A stretch of DNA of 64,000 nt from JBCCOW01 sp038749105. GTDB taxonomy: Bacteria > Planctomycetota > Phycisphaerae > Phycisphaerales > Phycisphaeraceae. A model generated the notes under the pieces. That model was not told the DNA's origin, did no database searches, and saw nothing but the letters and a program-made list of their open reading frames with translations. The number at the start of each line of letters is the position of its first letter. Positions within the stretch are counted from its first letter, which is position 1. The stretch is from contig JBCDIM010000001.1 in NCBI GenBank assembly GCA_038749105.1, forward strand, positions 100,757 through 164,756, given 5' to 3'. Shown one piece after another: positions 39,101 through 45,520 of this stretch. A program made the position numbers and the translations under genes.

Positions 39101-39990
39101 CGCTCTACTTCCTCCAGGACGACCTCTACAACGTCACCGCCGTCATCGACCCCGCCGGCAACGTCCAGCAACGCTACGCCTACACCCCCTACGGCTCACG
39201 CGACGTGCTCGATAACAACTATGACCCCGACACCACACCGCTCACGACCTACAGCCAGCAGGGACTCACGCTCGATCCGACCACCACGCTGATCGAAAAC
39301 AGAGCGCGAGTTCGTTCAACCCTGCTCGGGAGATTTGTGCAAGAAGATCCACTGCGCTATATAGATGGCTTATCACTTTACGCGTCCTATGTATGCATGT
39401 ACTCAGGCAAGCGAGATCCCTCCGGGTTAGCCTTAGTGCATCAAGGTGTCCGCGAAAGCTTTGTCAACGTATTTAACATGCCAGACATACTGGGATTCAG
39501 TCAGGTGAGATACACTTGGAAGCTAGAAAGCGATCCTGTTGAAGTTAAAGAAGAAAATGTATGCAAAGATGTGTGCCCTGCGGGGAAAATTTATGCAGCG
39601 AAATCTCGCCTAAAGTCCATACCCGTAGGGACGATCAATGAGAATGTAGTAATTCTGCAAGTACGAGCAGGTGCCGAGAAACAGGTTGACGACATTGCAG
39701 GACTTAGACGTCTTGTGACGAGAATAAATCAACAAACTCGACAAGAAGAAAGACGACATTCCCAAATCTCCCAGTCGATTATTCGGGAATTTACCGTTGA
39801 AGGAGAAGCAAAAAACTGCAATCAAACCCGCGCCGAGATCGACGCCATTGTCGATGCGGAGAAGAAGGCTGAAGAAGGACGAAAAATAATTAAGGACGCC
39901 CACAATCTTGCTCAGGCAGCAATTGAAGTTTATAGTGATTACGTTAACCGAAGGCAGATCAACGCGCTTGACAGAATACTTGGCAATTAG
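33160..39990 (+). CDS. Rhs-repeat protein with internal LamG domain and AT-rich C-terminal tip
   Basis: 2276 residues. The N-terminus has no signal peptide but a Cys cluster (NTCCGCEETPCKDKCKYGG). Then come YD/RHS repeats (YEYDNLGR-like units such as YRYDNLGRMTLELG, FDYNRQAQVICK, YNYDRLGRPTQDK) that build the hollow shell of Rhs/tcdB-type proteins. About residues 895-1115 are a LamG domain (GHWPLDAGSGTTADD to DCRVYDRVLTAAEI) inserted in the repeats, which may bind glycans. The core ends RARVRSTLLGRFVQEDPL, then DPSGLA near residue 2087. The last 190 residues are a tip coded by clearly AT-richer DNA, as in exchangeable Rhs toxin ends. The tip has a helical, charged end (DAIVDAEKKAEEGRKII) and I cannot name its activity. 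A lipoprotein gene follows at once. Confidence 0.88.
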   Translation: MPSPTRGNRNRRSRNDEDSRSSTSNTCCGCEETPCKDKCKYGGNAENEGKKCQEDTPDPVGYAHGLIRHTDSGINAGVPGFSHARLFRNSYYSLAREQTPPEEPLIRSVIGNNWNVAEWSFLTQRTKDGKVTVMAKIGHDTIWFDKPSGGTTFTARSYAADTYSLTHDDVNHRFTLVDRTSSGTETYVFHDFDDSLTASNTPWGSLISMTDTNGYTCTVTAYYDQYFISNLRTVRGASTFDLTYTYLTTGQNTGYFDHVTMTEDTGSGPQPIRRLRYEFYDGTTETDYGLQGDLKAAILQQPNGSGGWEDIEVTYYRYYTQSFQAEAGGFPHGLRYVVDPSTYAELVEAGQDPLAGVPSGEDLVPYYADMAFTYDERRRVASEVTRNCSACGSGGGTGQQGTTLKRERNKNYPPGTTSDVRPNVWMWKAFEDSGRGYTQTVYTNRLGQAMLKVKKDKSSTRQWITYTRFDSEGRTILFADPSAVTGYDESLPDLVGNFSPTGYTYLKPDDGLIRTNTFYASTTATPTAAGGVTGYIEFERLQKGTAGTPINQSKNTYFESGNTSGDTTYVPASVTTYPDADTGGTAEITTSMAYTWYADRAQVQEKTTTLPAIPSSQNGDGTSATTKEFYDANGRLTWRMDERGIIDQMEYDDARSLLIKQTRDVSTVTSPPGWTPTPGSHADQVTEYRYDNLGRMTLELGPEHEADVNGTPTTLRTLTNRLYIQSAVSAQSLNNPQVDDETWDAQGYATGPSGSETFTLIDPVQITLHDKQGRTTQQVRSKRSTGTGLLSDTDAFLRADWSAWSTMRYSLQGQLVEQKDYHSIPSQSPDLGLGGINSDLGTEGTNFYTSLTGYDRQSNLPLRSVSPTGTITRTVYDGIERPVATYTGTNDTPDPIPGITGHWPLDAGSGTTADDTSGSGNNGTIHGATWTQGPVCPSNGQITNALSFDGTNDYVDLGNPSNLDFTRSFTLTAWIKPNLQDMATVSGRFMVKDDTDAGFGFGVGGTSGANNIFFYIRHGSGQGGTGTDVQEVLTDGAWQAVTAVYDQAEQQIRIYRQGILVSTNTVNQPPAPAPNARFCLGADTLENRWFSGSLADCRVYDRVLTAAEIQELASYPQYSRTWRSWTPGSAGTNLKLVASMAYDDGNGGGLSNLTSTTAHLDNAPSRVTRHTYDFRGRRVITDGEETLYTTTTYDNLSRVTQTTSRNTTAAGKLEARTDTAHDDRNRVYRTTVHGVDPTDGSLSDQLVGNNTYDPAGNLIQQSNPGDSAAYSKFEYDNLGRQTRALLAYEDATPTEIVVEDSLTTFNEADLPITLTQKQINTGTHSSPTYRDSYTFQYFDPLTRQIAVADYGAPGSAPTRPASIPTRSNDVLVTTMQYDDAGRNDQTTDPKALVTLREYDALDRETALIENYSAPGTPTDSTNRTTQTTYTPDGQIATLTAVMPPGSGSTPDQVTTYHYGVTLSSAGGTSKVADNSLLARIEYPESPSGGGVTFDYNRQAQVICKSDRNGTKHLYNYDRLGRPTQDKVTDFGTSGGGPSNPGVHQGIKRLTTQYNARGLVASSRSHISLGDNPNHGVTNEVRFAYDAFNHLKTSWQQPDSAVNEATSQKVQYTHAQGTASGGTGTTNTTRLESMTYPNGRNLVTDYLSGSSDKLGRPWRLLTNGPGSQNIAEYNYLGRNYLSRVIYRVPDVMLDLWGGTTGAYTGLDRFDRVIDQHWKLIPSPNTTQSRHKYGYDRNSNRLYREDVVSKALPTPKYFDELYTIDGLNRLTRYDRGELVPAGGPPYTGIANTSVEDSWNLDPLGNWKSYLFENGTRQQGRDHNTENQITSIFMNSEPDWATPTYDGEGNTTTFPRPDDPTLAFRAQYDAWNRLVWIKQDSAGTPFADLPRVAFYCYDALGRRITEAAYDTSSGGTLKLTHTDTVYYSRHWQRLETHRQTAGASSSQLYQQVVYHAPAVAYVDQLCEQQTDTTSGGGNGVLDETLYFLQDDLYNVTAVIDPAGNVQQRYAYTPYGSRDVLDNNYDPDTTPLTTYSQQGLTLDPTTTLIENRARVRSTLLGRFVQEDPLRYIDGLSLYASYVCMYSGKRDPSGLALVHQGVRESFVNVFNMPDILGFSQVRYTWKLESDPVEVKEENVCKDVCPAGKIYAAKSRLKSIPVGTINENVVILQVRAGAEKQVDDIAGLRRLVTRINQQTRQEERRHSQISQSIIREFTVEGEAKNCNQTRAEIDAIVDAEKKAEEGRKIIKDAHNLAQAAIEVYSDYVNRRQINALDRILGN

Positions 39991-39992
39991 AT

Positions 39993-40307
39993 ATGCAGCT
40001 ACATACTCTTTACAGACCAGTAATCTTTATGATTATAGTCACGTGCCTTTCTGTGCAGGCCTGCGCTCCGCGTCACAGTGTTATTGCATCATATGATAAT
40101 AAATGCGAAGAGATCAACGACACCCTTGCAGAGTATCTCACAAGGCAAGCAAAAAATATGATGATCGAAGGAGAACTTCGGGAAGCATTAATCACAATAC
40201 AATTTGCCCGTCGAATTTGTGAAAGCTACGAGCCAGCTATGCTTCTAGAAAAATCCATCGAAAAAAGGATTTCTATTACTGACGATTATACTGAGCAGCG
40301 TTTTTAG
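39993..40307 (+). CDS. Small lipoprotein behind the Rhs tip, candidate immunity protein
   Basis: 104 residues. VIFMIIVTCLSVQAC is a lipoprotein signal with Cys at about residue 24, so the mature protein is a helical domain tethered to a membrane. It starts two bases after the Rhs stop and shares the AT-rich composition of the tip, so tip and lipoprotein probably arrived as one module. Rhs effectors are usually followed by their immunity gene; that position is the only reason for the role proposed. I do not know the family. Confidence 0.5.
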   Translation: MQLHTLYRPVIFMIIVTCLSVQACAPRHSVIASYDNKCEEINDTLAEYLTRQAKNMMIEGELREALITIQFARRICESYEPAMLLEKSIEKRISITDDYTEQRF

Positions 40308-40363
40308 CATGGCGCTTATGAGAGTATGCGAGGAGCATCATTACCGCCGGGAAAAACAGCGAA

Positions 40364-40386
40364 GGGCGAAGAAAAGGGGTCGGGAG
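40364..40386. repeat. RAYT-associated repeat unit, copy 1
   Basis: GGCGAAGAAAAGGGGTCGGGAG, directly abutting the truncated IS copy. The unit recurs at 40605, 42384, 43420 and, altered, at 43521. Confidence 0.6.
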
Positions 40387-40605
40387 GGCACTGTTGCGAC
40401 CCTCGGTTGACGTCTGATGATCATGATGTTGTGGGTAAGGACTTTGAGCAGCATTTCCATTTCTCGGCGGTGGGTTGTTCGGGCACGCAGGCAGTCGCCG
40501 AGGTTCCGCTTGAGCATGCTCATCACCGTCTCGGCCTAGGCACGCTGAGCGTAAGGCCTGCCCGCCTGGCTACCCCGGAGTTGCCGCTGCATCTTCCGCC
40601 GGTAG
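40387..40605 (-). mobile_element. Truncated IS5-like copy (transposase 3' end only)
   Basis: These 219 bp match the left 220 bp or so of the complete element at 42402-43419 (terminal repeat plus the last ~65 codons of its transposase, including AQAETVMSMLKRNLGDCLRARTTHRR with one change to a stop). The copy breaks off inside the gene and the repeat unit resumes at once. It separates the first Rhs module from the orphan cassette. Confidence 0.8.
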
Positions 40606-40638
40606 GGCGAAGAAAAGGGGTCGGGAGTCGATAATTGA
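40605..40638. repeat. RAYT-associated repeat unit, copy 2
   Basis: GGGCGAAGAAAAGGGGTCGG followed by GAGTCGATAATTGA. It shows the longer form of the unit, whose second half (GAGTCGTTAATTGAC) is also seen at 43425. Confidence 0.6.
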
Positions 40639-41940
40639 GCAAGAACGAAGACAAACTACCGCGAGCCGTTCTCTGCATACGGGGCCACCCCCGCCTACGA
40701 CGGGGAGGGCAACACGACGGCGTTCCCCCGACCGGACGACCCGACGCTCGGGTTCCGGGCCCAGTACGACGCCTGGAACCGCCTCGTCTGGATCAAGCAA
40801 GACACCCCCGGAAGTCCCGGAACGGCCTTCGCCGATCTCCCACGTGTCGCCTTCTACTGCTACGACGCCCTTGGCCGACGCATCACCGAAGCCGCCTACG
40901 ACACGTCTTCCGGGGGGACGCTGAAGCTGACGCACCGCGACACCGTCTACTACTCCCGGCACTGGCAACGCCTCGAAACCCACCGACAGACCGCCGGGGC
41001 GTCTTCCTCGCAGCTCTACCAGCAGGTCGTCTACCACGCCCCCGCCGTCGCCTACGTCGATCAGCTCTGCGAACAGCAGACCGACACCGCCGGCAACGGC
41101 ACCCTCGACGAGACCCTCTACTTCCTCCAGGACGACCTCTACAACGTCACCGCCGTCATCAATCTCGCGGGTGATGTCCAGCAACGCTACGCCTACACCC
41201 CCTACGGCTCCCGCGACGTCCTCGACGCCGACTACAACGCCGTCACCGGCGACCCCCTGACCCCCCACAGCCAGCAAGGACTCACCCTCGACACCACCAC
41301 CGCACTCATCGAGAACAGGGCGAGAGTGCGTTCTACAACACTGGGGAGGTTCATGCAGGAAGATCCAAGAATATATGCAGATGGCTTAAGTGTTTACACC
41401 GCATACAGTAAATTACACCTCAAGCTAGATCCAAGCGGCACTAGAGCAATGGTCCGTACCCCTGGCCAGATAGGCGCAGGAAGCGGAGGCGCAGTATTGC
41501 GTGCTCCCGCATGGGGAGGCGGCGCAAAGAGTTGGCCGCGCCCTAGCCCGCCCCAGACGCCTCGCCCCAATCCTAACCCAACACCTCCCCCGCAAACTAC
41601 ACCTGTTCGCCCAGCTCCCAAACCTCAGCCTCGACCAAAAGCTCCCCCTCAACTCATCAACCAGCCTGCTGGAATGCCGGGATCTGGCACACAGCCGGCA
41701 CCAACTCCCGGCACACGCTTCGCCACAGACGACATGCTTGATCCCAACTTATCATTAGATGATCAGATGCGAGATCATTGCCCAAATACATGCGCAGACC
41801 AGCACCTGCAATGCCTTTTGAACCCTAGGCAACCAGATTGGAATAGAGAAACGTATGGCGACCAAAAAGACTGCGGCGCATGCTATCGTGAATGCACACA
41901 AAACAAAGGCTCATGGCCATACTACAAATGCCCTGCGTGA
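40639..41940 (+). pseudogene. Orphan Rhs C-terminal cassette (start-less) with Pro-rich, Cys-rich tip
   Basis: The frame is open from a stop at 40636 to 41940 but has no start codon in the homologous part. From about 40684 it repeats the end of the large Rhs protein nearly residue for residue (YDGEGNTTAFPRPDDPT, RVAFYCYDALGRRITEAA, LYFLQDDLYNVTAVI). It then ends the core with RARVRSTTLGRFMQEDPR and DPSGTRAM. The new tip is a Pro-rich linker and a domain with about seven Cys (CPNTCADQHLQCLL, DCGACYREC). Upstream it is cut off by repeat DNA. Displaced Rhs ends of this kind are known as orphan cassettes that can recombine into the main gene through the shared core. It is probably silent where it lies. 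Confidence 0.78.
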
Positions 41941-41988
41941 AATACACGCGCACCCAGGAAATTATTCTTTCATCTACAACAAATACTT

Positions 41989-42282
41989 ATGAATATAGTC
42001 ATACGCGTTAAGTGCGATGGGAAAGAAATTGCGTCTGCTTCGTTTTCAGACGAAGAAACATATTCAATTATTATTAACTCAATGCCCAAAGACGAGCACC
42101 ACCAAAAAGACATCGCCTTACTTAGTATCGGATCTGCAATAAAAACTCCATCGGGCAAGAGTCGATTTAAACGCTGGAAAAATAAATCAATTCCATTGAA
42201 CTCCAAAATAACATTCAGCATTGACCATATAGACGATCAACCGCCGACGGAAGACCCGGAATCTACATACATTTCAGATTAG
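41989..42282 (+). CDS. Small protein behind the orphan Rhs tip, candidate immunity protein
   Basis: 97 residues, MNIVIRVKCDGKEIASASFS at the start, beta-rich then charged (SRFKRWKNKSIPLNSKITF). AT-rich like the preceding tip and 48 bp behind it. No signal peptide. No family recognised. The immunity role rests only on its position after a toxin-type tip; if the orphan cassette is silent, the gene could still protect against kin that carry that tip. Confidence 0.45.
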   Translation: MNIVIRVKCDGKEIASASFSDEETYSIIINSMPKDEHHQKDIALLSIGSAIKTPSGKSRFKRWKNKSIPLNSKITFSIDHIDDQPPTEDPESTYISD

Positions 42283-42286
42283 TATA

Positions 42287-43384
42287 TCAGTGAATAAAAG
42301 AGCAGCCTACTCCAAAATGTAGATACTGGATATTTCCCGACAGAGCTCGATCGGTTTTTGACAAGATATCACTGAATAGGGTGAATAAAAGGGGTCGGGA
42401 GGGCTCTGTTGCGACCCTCGGTTGACGTCTGATGATCATGATGTTGTGGGTGATCACCTTTAGCAGCATTTCCATCTCTCGGCGATGCGTTGTTCGGGCA
42501 CGCAGACAATCGCCGAGGTTCCGCTTGAGCATGCTCATCACGGTCTCGGCCTGGGCACGCTGGGCGTAAGGCCTGCCCGCCTGGCTACCCCGGAGTTGCC
42601 GCTGCATCTTCCGCCGGTAGAGATCGGCAGCGGGCTTCTCACTTGGCCGGCCGACGCCCGTCTTGATCCAAGAGCACACGCCCAGCCGGTCGCGGGCCAG
42701 GTGGTGGTTGGCTTTCGAGTCGTAGCCCGCATCCGCCAGTACGCGACGCCATCGGCCCCGACTGCAGGCCTCGGTCAGTAGCGGGGCGAAGTCCGGCGCG
42801 TCCGAGCCCATGCCCGTCTTGCCGAGTGCCGAAGCGATTAGATGTGTGGACGCCTCGATGCCGACCGCGAGCTTAGGGATCCCCCGTGCGGTCGCGGATC
42901 GTCTGGTGTTCGCAGCGTTTCCGTGCCCCGCGGCGTGCCGGCGGCACCGCCACTCGTAATGTCGGCTGCGGTGGCGGATGTCGAACTGCGTCGAGTCGAT
43001 CGCCAGCGATCGACCGTTCTCGATGAAGCCGACGCACCCGTCGAACAGCGGCCGAATGGACGCGTCGTTAGCGATTCGCCCGAACGCCCGGCAGAGGGTG
43101 GTGTGGTCCGGCGTCCACCACATGCCGATCGACTTGCACCAGTCGGTGTCCCGAAGCACCGCCTCGGCCTTCCGGTAGCTCAGCCGCAGCTGCTCCCGCA
43201 CCACGAGACACGCAAAGAGCTGCGGCAGCGTGAAGTCGTGCCGGCTGAACCGAGAGGTGTAATCCGGCAGCACTCGCGCCGCGAGGTCGTGTGCCACCCG
43301 CATCACCGTCCGTGGCGATCGACAAGTTTCCATCCCGCATGATCTAGCTCTCACAAACCAATCGCGCAAGCGAACATGCGCCAA
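42287..43384 (-). CDS. IS5-like DDE transposase
   Basis: 365 residues as read, starting just inside the right terminal repeat. FTLPQLFACLVVREQLRLSYRKAEAVL is the N-terminal helical part. SLAIDSTQFDIRH carries the first Asp, VLADAGYDSKANH the second, and QAETVMSMLKRNLGD the Glu, so the DDE triad is intact. The coding frame has no stop inside the element. After RQPRVATEPSR, which is the terminal repeat itself, it runs about 115 bp into flanking DNA before ending at 42287. The last 35 or so residues are therefore not transposase. An alternative start is METCRSPRTVMRV. Likely active or recently active. Confidence 0.85.
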   Translation of the reverse strand: MAHVRLRDWFVRARSCGMETCRSPRTVMRVAHDLAARVLPDYTSRFSRHDFTLPQLFACLVVREQLRLSYRKAEAVLRDTDWCKSIGMWWTPDHTTLCRAFGRIANDASIRPLFDGCVGFIENGRSLAIDSTQFDIRHRSRHYEWRCRRHAAGHGNAANTRRSATARGIPKLAVGIEASTHLIASALGKTGMGSDAPDFAPLLTEACSRGRWRRVLADAGYDSKANHHLARDRLGVCSWIKTGVGRPSEKPAADLYRRKMQRQLRGSQAGRPYAQRAQAETVMSMLKRNLGDCLRARTTHRREMEMLLKVITHNIMIIRRQPRVATEPSRPLLFTLFSDILSKTDRALSGNIQYLHFGVGCSFIH

Positions 43385-43419
43385 ACAACCGCATGCTACT
43401 CAAGGGTCGCAACAGAGCC
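42402..43419. mobile_element. Complete IS5-like insertion sequence, about 1.0 kb
   Basis: Perfect 16-bp terminal inverted repeats: GGCTCTGTTGCGACCC at 42402-42417 and its complement at 43404-43419. The element is flanked by a 9-bp direct repeat GGTCGGGAG (42393-42401 and 43420-43428). It lies within a RAYT-associated repeat unit, which explains both the flanking repeat and the similarity to the target of the truncated copy at 40387. Confidence 0.88.
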
Positions 43420-43440
43420 GGTCGGGAGTCGTTAATTGAC
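43420..43440. repeat. RAYT-associated repeat unit, right half
   Basis: GGTCGGGAGTCGTTAATTGAC, the half left to the right of the IS insertion; its left half (AATAAAAGGGGTCGGGAG) is at 42384-42401. It lies just before a RAYT-like gene start, the usual place of such repeats. Confidence 0.6.
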
Positions 43441-43470
43441 TTCGGGCGCGCCTGGCTTTAGTTTCTGCGG

Positions 43471-43934
43471 ATGCCACGACGTCGTCGTATTGGTGCCGGG
43501 GGTTACATCTACCACGTGCTGGCGAAGAAAAGGTACCGGCGAAGAAAAGGTACCGGGGGTCGTTCTCTGCATGCGGGGCCGCGGCCGCCATATCGGTGCA
43601 GGTGGGGTATGTCTACCAATTCTTGAGCCGTGGAGTAGGTCGCGGCACCGTATTCCACAAGCCCGGCGACAACGAGGCGTTCGAACTGGTACTGCAGAAA
43701 ACGCTGATGAGGGCTGAGGGCATCGAACTGTTTGCCTACACGTTCATGCCCAACCACTGGCACCTGTTGCTTCGCGCGCAGGACGGCAACGATCTCAGCC
43801 AGTTCACGAGGCTGCTCACGTTGACTCATACGCAGCGCTGGCACGCCCAGTACCGCTCGGCGGGGACCGGGCTGGTTTATCAGGGGGTTTCGTCTGTCTC
43901 GCGGTTTCGTCGGCGGTTGATCAGCAGCAAGTGA
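43471..43934 (+). pseudogene. REP-associated tyrosine transposase (RAYT, Y1/IS200-like), chimeric and broken
   Basis: An ATG at 43471 begins MPRRRRIGAGGYIYHVLAKK, the N-terminus of a RAYT protein, but is interrupted by two copies of a GGCGAAGAAAAGGTACC unit (43521-43562) and a stop at 43624. A second RAYT N-terminus (R-H-I-G-A-G-G) follows. After a frameshift it gives YVYQFLSRGVGRGTVFHKPG and then AYTFMPNHWHLLLRAQDG, the H-x-H-containing Y1 motif. The protein ends early at 43934 after GTGLVYQG, with the catalytic Tyr region lost. It is thus two RAYT remnants fused, and inactive. Confidence 0.7.
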
Positions 43935-44008
43935 ATTACCGAGATCGTCGAGCCCAGGCACGCCCTATACACGCCCTGTCTCGAAATCGACGTATCATCT
44001 AATAAAAC

Positions 44009-44032
44009 AGGCCAGCCGTAAGGGGCTGGCCT
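44009..44032 (-). terminator. Intrinsic terminator next to the tRNA fragment
   Basis: On the minus strand AGGCCAGCC and GGCTGGCCT pair, followed by GTTTTATT. It lies 18 bp behind the 3' end of the tRNA fragment at 44050, the position expected for the tRNA's original terminator before the element entered. Confidence 0.75.
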
Positions 44033-44049
44033 GAAACCTTTTGCGGTAA

Positions 44050-44092
44050 TAGCGGGGGCAGGATTCGAACCTGCGACCTCCGGGTTATGAGC
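44050..44092 (-). repeat. Perfect 43-bp copy of the initiator tRNA-Met 3' part; far attachment site
   Basis: All 43 bases equal the 3' part of the tRNA at 57045-57087, from the discriminator base through the T arm and variable loop to the anticodon loop. Beyond that the sequences diverge at once. On the minus strand the junction reads CCTCCGGAGCC then GCTCATAACCCGGAGG, which makes CCTCCGG/CCGGAGG an inverted pair round the anticodon loop. That is a typical core site for a tyrosine integrase. Together with the intact tRNA it bounds a 13-kb element. Confidence 0.88.
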
Positions 44093-44527
44093 GGCTCCGG
44101 AGGGGTTTTCTCAACTTCTGATGTCGAAAGCAACTGCGGTATTGCCAACGGATTAAACCCGTCGATAAGACCCTTACCTATACCACATATTCGCCATGTT
44201 TTGCAAGTCGTGGGTACCAAAGTGTGTACCACTTTGACGCGCAATTTTTCGCGCAAAGACATAGGAACCCCGTTCTTCGCAAGAGCGCCTCTCGGAGCTC
44301 TAGAGTCTTCTGTTGCTCCGGCCAAGAGTGGTAAAGCCGGAGGAAGCACACCAGATCGGTGTGCCCCAGCACCCAATACGCGCGCTCGAACAGATCCCCA
44401 AGACAACACCGCGTAACCGCATAACTGACTCGCTGATCGGCGAAAGGAGCGCAGGTTAGATCCGAATCTAAGCGACTCCATTACCTCAGCCTGCGGTTAG
44501 CGTCGCCCCAAACCGCCACGCTCTCCG
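44093..44527. other. Element-end sequence without genes
   Basis: The first 160 bp resemble 51094-51240 (shared CTTCTGATGTCGAAAGCAA, CACATATTCGCCATGTTTT and GTACCAAAGTGTGTACCACT). The GTGTACCA...GTGTACCACTT pair also occurs beside the intact tRNA near 56960-56985, so these may be arm-type binding sites of the integrase. No credible gene; frames here with RRSQVRILPP text are translations of the tRNA fragment. Confidence 0.6.
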
Positions 44528-45520
44528 ATGCTGTTTACGCAGGCGAGATCATTGGCAACTCTTGGTATGATCATACCGCGTGGGTATGGAGGAGTTTTGC
44601 AAAGCCCAAGTGTTTTGTTTCGGATACGGCCCGAGTTTAGTACGGACGATCCCGAAAGCGAGCGGCTTTTGCCTCGCCGTTCATCCGACGAGACGCGCTT
44701 GGTGGCTTGCGAAGACGGCACGGACGCAATACTCGGTGTACTTGCTGCATGGTCGCCGACGGAGGGACAAGCGGGCGGAGCCGGTGAAGCGAGGCCACTA
44801 CCGATTTCGATCGCATTGCACGAGGATCTACGGGGTTCAGAAGCGACAAGTGATGGCGTCGCACGGGGGTTATTAGACGCTGCGGACCGGCTTGCGATAC
44901 AGTCCGGCTACTGGGGCTTACAGTCGTCGGACATGTTCGTGGAAGGCAGCGCGGAGGATCGGCGTTGGCGGGGGTGGGGCTTCGTCGAGTCTGAGCGTAC
45001 GCAGCAGGGGGAGGCTTTGTTTACCGACTTTCGTGACGCGACGAAGCCGTTGGCGGATCGGCTCGAGGCACGAGGCCGACGCCCTGCCGGATCACGGATC
45101 GTATCGCTCAAGGAGGCGGCACCTGCGGCCGTCGCCGACCTGTTGGCGGGGGCAATGGGCGTTCCCCGCGACAGGCTTTACGGCTTGATCGTGCGAACAG
45201 GACCCGACTCGATGCTGAGCCGTTTCTCGGCCGTCGCGCTGCGTAACTCGGTGGTGCTGGGGGCCCTGCTGGTCACCGAAGAGCCGGATGGCTGGCCGTG
45301 CATCGGGGCTATCGGAGTCGATGAGTCCGCGCGGAGCGGATGGGTGAACGTTGCGGTTCGAGCGGCGGTCGCCGAACGGGTGATCGCCGCGGGGATCCAG
45401 TGGGGACGGTGGCGTGCGTGGGACCGTTACCGCGACACAGTGAACTTCATGAAGCGGCTTCCGTCGCTTCGGCGGAGTGATCTGGTGCGCTTGGTGCGGA
45501 GACCGCAGCCGCCGGCATAA
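44528..45520 (+). CDS. Hypothetical protein, possible tandem GNAT acetyltransferase folds
   Basis: 330 residues as read; the start is uncertain (44528 and 44567 are both possible, neither with a good ribosome site). Two halves of similar plan can be seen: LLDAADRLAIQSGYWGLQS followed by WGFVESERTQ, and LGALLVTEEPDGWPCIGAIGV followed by VAVRAAVAERVIAAGIQWG. The second has the strand-then-helix pattern of a GNAT domain. The exact acetyl-CoA loop (Q/R-x-x-G-x-G/A) is not clear, so the fold is a guess. Its 3' end overlaps the convergent TPR gene by 74 bp. Confidence 0.5.
   Translation: MLFTQARSLATLGMIIPRGYGGVLQSPSVLFRIRPEFSTDDPESERLLPRRSSDETRLVACEDGTDAILGVLAAWSPTEGQAGGAGEARPLPISIALHEDLRGSEATSDGVARGLLDAADRLAIQSGYWGLQSSDMFVEGSAEDRRWRGWGFVESERTQQGEALFTDFRDATKPLADRLEARGRRPAGSRIVSLKEAAPAAVADLLAGAMGVPRDRLYGLIVRTGPDSMLSRFSAVALRNSVVLGALLVTEEPDGWPCIGAIGVDESARSGWVNVAVRAAVAERVIAAGIQWGRWRAWDRYRDTVNFMKRLPSLRRSDLVRLVRRPQPPA

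Noticed and set aside
40635..41174. Plus-strand frame of 179 codons within the orphan Rhs cassette
   Set aside because: Out of frame with the Rhs homology; the real frame is the start-less one from 40639 to 41940.
44050..44481. Minus-strand reading frame containing RRSQVRILPP-like text
   Set aside because: This text is the translation of a tRNA 3' fragment; the same happens at 14806-15102 and 50991-51182. No protein is meant.
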